A DNA stretch of 64,000 nt from Meishania sp964351985 (GTDB lineage: Bacteria; Bacteroidota; Bacteroidia; Flavobacteriales; Flavobacteriaceae). Location of the stretch: positions 178,630 through 242,629 of the forward strand of contig CAYGPR010000001.1 in NCBI GenBank assembly GCA_964351985.1. The letters run 5' to 3'. Shown here one piece after another: positions 61,620-64,000 of the stretch. The stretch's first letter is position 1. Each line of letters opens with the position of its first letter. The notes beneath the pieces are model-generated. The model did no database searches. It was given only the letters and a program-made list of their open reading frames with translations, and was not told the origin of the DNA. A program made the translations under genes and the position numbers.

Positions 61620-62795
61620 TTAACGTCCTTCTAAAGAAGTCTGAACGACTGGTTTTTTATGAAGCAATCGTGTTAGTTTAATGGAAAGGTCGGTCAATAC
61701 CAACTTAGAGTTTCCGTTTCGCTCTACATGGTACATGGCATCCTCGATTTCGTTGACAATATCCAATATATTGTTTTCGTTGACAAAAGGGGCAAACTTA
61801 TCCAATTGAAATCCATCAACGTGAATCTTCATATAGGCCAAGTCCTTCACGTTATAATTGATAAGCAATGCCTGTCGCATAACCATTAGACAGTATTTTA
61901 AAAATTTCTTTTGCGTCTCGCGCCCGGTTTTCGCCACCTCCTCGCTCCATAGAATCAAATCATGTATGGCTCCTTTGTTCCCCTTTGCTTTAAATGCGCT
62001 TCGCACCCATTGCACGAACCATTTTTCAAAGACCAGATCTTCCGAATCATTGTTCATTAAATCCAATGCTTTGTTGAAATTACCATTGGCCTCGTGTGCA
62101 AGTTTTAGGGATTCTTCACGCGAGCACCCTCTTTCGACCAATGCGCTGGCAATAGCATCTTCGGCCAATGCAGGAAAATGTAATACTTGGCATCTTGATC
62201 GAATGGTTTGGATTATCTGTTCCTCATCTTCGGCAAGCAATAAAAAAACAGTCTTTTCAGGAGGCTCTTCAATAAGTTTTAGCAGTTTGTTGGCGGCAGA
62301 GATGTTCATTTTTTCGGCCATCCAGATTAACATTACCTTATAACCGCCTTCGTATGATTTTAAGGATAGTTTTTTTACAATATCCTGCGCTTCGTCTACC
62401 CCTATCTGTCCTTGTTTTTTTTCGATTCCGATGAGACGGTACCAATCGAAGAGATTTCCATAGGGCTGCTCTTTGACAAATTGTCTCCAATCACCCATAT
62501 AATGGTTGCTTACCGCATGGCTTTTTACTTTGTCGGAATTGGCAACCGGAAAAGCAAAATGCAGGTCAGGATGTGATAGTGTATTGAACTTTGCATTACA
62601 GGCTGTATTGCCCTCGGTGTTCTCAGAATTTCTATTCGAGCAGACAATATACTGGGCATAGGCCAAGGCCATGGGCAGGGTTCCCGAACCTTCGGGCCCC
62701 ACGAACAATTGAGCATGCGGAATACGTCCGGCATCGGCACTCGAAGCCAAATGATTTTTGATATAGGAAAGCCCTAAAATGTCTTTGAACAACAT
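61620..62795 (-). CDS. holB: DNA polymerase III subunit delta'
   Basis: A 391-residue AAA+-like clamp-loader subunit. The start IPHAQLFVGPEGSGTLPMALAYAQYIVC contains a Walker A form GPEGSGTL lacking the Lys of GxxGxGK, so it probably does not hydrolyse ATP, as known for delta'. A Cys-containing region follows (residues 52-66). Sensor-type stretches VDEAQDIVKKL, MLIWMAEKMNISAANKLLKLIEEPPEKTVFLLLAEDEEQIIQTIRSRCQVLHF are present, with SRC as arginine-finger motif. It loads the sliding clamp during replication. The DoxX gene follows 46 bases downstream. Confidence 0.93.
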   Translation of the reverse strand: MLFKDILGLSYIKNHLASSADAGRIPHAQLFVGPEGSGTLPMALAYAQYIVCSNRNSENTEGNTACNAKFNTLSHPDLHFAFPVANSDKVKSHAVSNHYMGDWRQFVKEQPYGNLFDWYRLIGIEKKQGQIGVDEAQDIVKKLSLKSYEGGYKVMLIWMAEKMNISAANKLLKLIEEPPEKTVFLLLAEDEEQIIQTIRSRCQVLHFPALAEDAIASALVERGCSREESLKLAHEANGNFNKALDLMNNDSEDLVFEKWFVQWVRSAFKAKGNKGAIHDLILWSEEVAKTGRETQKKFLKYCLMVMRQALLINYNVKDLAYMKIHVDGFQLDKFAPFVNENNILDIVNEIEDAMYHVERNGNSKLVLTDLSIKLTRLLHKKPVVQTSLEGR

Positions 62796-62814
62796 GATTC
62801 AAATATAGCCTATT

Positions 62815-62822
62815 CAAACCTA
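62815..62822 (-). promoter_or_regulatory. -7 promoter box for holB
   Basis: Minus-strand TAGGTTTG matches TAnnTTTG exactly and ends 20 bases before the holB ATG. A second exact match TATATTTG (62807-62800) lies too close to the start codon to be used. Confidence 0.5.
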
Positions 62823-62904
62823 TTATCTGTACGAACCGGAAATTGAAAAAATAGCCTATTCCCACTTAACAGAAACAGACCCATCGGTCGGAAAAAGGTA
62901 TTTT

Positions 62905-63024
62905 TATTCTTGAACAACCTATAAACAGGCACTTCCGTCAAATTGACCAAAAACGAAAATCCTTCGAATATAAGATTTTCTATATGCGCAAATTAGATAG
63001 AACCGACCAGGAGGTCGGTTTTTT
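62905..63024 (+). ncRNA. Candidate small RNA or leader ending in terminator, upstream of pgk
   Basis: An orphan plus-strand terminator lies at 63001-63024 (AACCGACC-AGGA-GGTCGGTT then TTTT) with no plus-strand gene upstream; the neighbour upstream is holB on the minus strand. A possible -7 box TATTTTTA near 62900 would give a transcript of about 115 bases. It may be a small RNA or an attenuator in the pgk leader. The boundaries are approximate. Confidence 0.35.
63001..63024 (+). terminator. Plus-strand intrinsic terminator upstream of pgk
   Basis: The arms AACCGACC and GGTCGGTT form an 8-bp stem with a 4-base loop followed by TTTT. It is 90 bases before the pgk start. Confidence 0.75.
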
Positions 63025-63081
63025 GGTATCATATCGAAACAAGTAATATGTAAACCTCTTTATATGAAGCGCATAAATCTT

Positions 63082-63089
63082 TACATTTG
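63082..63089 (+). promoter_or_regulatory. -7 promoter box for pgk
   Basis: TACATTTG matches TAnnTTTG exactly and ends 23 bases before the pgk ATG. It lies after the terminator at 63001, so pgk is expressed from it independently. Confidence 0.6.
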
Positions 63090-63112
63090 GAATTCCAAAA
63101 AAATAAACCAGA

Positions 63113-64000
63113 ATGAGAACGATAGATGATTTCAATTTTGAGAATAAAAAGGCCTTGATACGGGTAGACTTCAACGTGCCTTTAGATAGCGATTTCAATG
63201 TTACCGATGCCAACAGGATCGAGGCGGCCAAACCTAGTATTATCAAAGTTTTGGAAGACGGTGGAAGCGCAATTTTGATGAGTCATTTGGGCAGGCCGAA
63301 GGGGCAAGTAAATCCGGATTTGTCGTTGCGCCATATCTGTGCGAAAGTCTCCGAGGTTATAGGTGTAGCGGTTAAATTTGTTGATGATTGTGTCGGTGTT
63401 TCTGCAGAGCAAGGGGCTTCAGAATTGCAATCGGGCGAGGTACTATTGTTGGAAAACCTACGCTTTCATGCCGAGGAAGAAAAAGGAGACGAAGACTTTG
63501 CCGAACAACTTTCAAAATTAGGAGACATTTACATCAATGATGCTTTCGGAACGGCCCATAGGGCACATGCATCTACCACTATCGTGGCTAAGTTCTTCCC
63601 TGAAAAAAAATGCTTCGGCTATTTATTGGCCAAAGAAATCGAGGCTATTGAAAAAGTAATGCGTACCGGGGAGAAACCGGTACTGGCCATTTTAGGTGGG
63701 GCCAAGGTCTCTTCGAAGATAACGATCATTGAAAATATTCTTGACAAAGTCGACCATTTGATTATTGGTGGCGGAATGACATTTACCTTCGTCAAGGCCC
63801 AAGGCGGCAAGGTGGGGGATTCTATTTGTGAGGATGAAAAAATGGAACTTGCCCTTGACATTCTTGAACAGGCCAAGCAAAAAGGGGTCGAAATACATAT
63901 TCCGGTAGATGTCTTGGCAGCTAATGCCTTTGCCAACGACGCCGACACCAAGGTTGTCGATGTCACCCAAATTCCTGATGGATGGCAAGGACTTGATGCC
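63113..64000 (+). CDS. pgk: Phosphoglycerate kinase, N-terminal part (3' end outside window)
   Basis: The frame from ATG 63113 stays open to the window end, giving 296 residues. It begins MRTIDDFNFENKKALIRVDFNVPLDS, the standard PGK start, and contains SHLGRPKG, ENLRFHAEEEKGDEDFAEQLSKLGDIYINDAFGTAHRAHASTT and ILGGAKVSSKITIIENILDKVDHLIIGGGMTFTFVKAQGG. These cover the N-domain (3-phosphoglycerate binding Arg and His residues) and the beginning of the nucleotide domain. It makes ATP from 1,3-bisphosphoglycerate in glycolysis. The rest of the nucleotide domain lies beyond the window. Confidence 0.96.
   Translation, partial: MRTIDDFNFENKKALIRVDFNVPLDSDFNVTDANRIEAAKPSIIKVLEDGGSAILMSHLGRPKGQVNPDLSLRHICAKVSEVIGVAVKFVDDCVGVSAEQGASELQSGEVLLLENLRFHAEEEKGDEDFAEQLSKLGDIYINDAFGTAHRAHASTTIVAKFFPEKKCFGYLLAKEIEAIEKVMRTGEKPVLAILGGAKVSSKITIIENILDKVDHLIIGGGMTFTFVKAQGGKVGDSICEDEKMELALDILEQAKQKGVEIHIPVDVLAANAFANDADTKVVDVTQIPDGWQGLDA

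Noticed and set aside
61858..62343. A 161-codon plus-strand frame
   Set aside because: It is antisense to holB, which has a complete delta' sequence; composition (Ser/Cys-rich) is unlike a real protein.

Overview
This 64 kb window looks like chromosomal DNA of a marine, gliding member of the Flavobacteriaceae (Bacteroidota). The supporting evidence is a complete gliding/type IX secretion adhesin operon (sprC-sprD-sprB-sprF layout), T9SS type B sorting domains, a GH95 fucosidase beside a type I sulfatase as expected for degradation of sulfated algal glycans, and several promoters matching the Bacteroidota form TAnnTTTG, one with a well placed upstream TTG. It also carries two perfect parS-type palindromes around mnmG and many short palindromic intergenic repeats. 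No rRNA, CRISPR array, insertion sequence or prophage was seen. The genus cannot be fixed from sequence reading alone.

Region 1 (1-17.1 kb) is an accessory carbohydrate/sulfated-glycan catabolic cluster. It holds an amidohydrolase (truncated by the window edge), an SMP-30 lactonase, an SDR dehydrogenase and a VOC protein, then a decayed membrane acyltransferase-like remnant. A GH95 fucosidase, a secreted S10 carboxypeptidase, a secreted PqqB-like metallo-beta-lactamase-fold protein, a fructosamine kinase-like protein and a lipoprotein PQQ dehydrogenase with an embedded cytochrome c domain follow. A convergent sulfatase, a Gfo/Idh/MocA dehydrogenase, an ACSF3/MatB-like acyl-CoA synthetase, a 39-residue membrane peptide and a sodium:solute symporter complete it. 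Fucosidase, sulfatase, dehydrogenases, lactonase and symporter together fit import and oxidation of a fucose-type sugar; this is inference. No SusC/SusD pair lies inside the window.

Region 2 (17.1-25.4 kb) is mixed: a secreted DinB-like protein, an NlpC/P60 lipoprotein, a C5-cytosine methyltransferase with a downstream PD-(D/E)XK-like protein (a probable type II restriction-modification pair), a GH5 lipoprotein with a domain inserted in its catalytic barrel, a small nuclease-fold-like protein, an ElaA-type acetyltransferase, a CDF metal exporter and rpiB.

Region 3 (25.4-30.3 kb) has a 600-bp AT-rich palindrome-rich gap, RNase R, a DUF2807 protein, a LysE-type exporter, tRNA-Cys(GCA) and folB.

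Region 4 (30.4-47.0 kb) is the minus-strand spr operon, including a 3705-residue SprB-type adhesin and an unusual PorP/SprF-SPOR fusion.

Region 5 (47.1-64 kb) is core: glnS, a three-gene small envelope operon (YtxH, holin-like, DUF6327-like), an SPFH protein, gltX with an in-frame palindromic-repeat insertion, a DUF4175 membrane protein, ybeY, mnmG, a lipoprotein, a methyltransferase, an OmpH/Skp-like lipoprotein, DoxX, DNA polymerase III delta' and the start of pgk.

I did not find a clearly undescribed multi-gene system. The best leads are the repeat inserted in gltX, the parS sites (one encodes the YbeY tail), the methyltransferase-nuclease pair, the domain-inserted GH5, the 39-residue symporter-linked peptide and the operator-like palindromes upstream of rnr.
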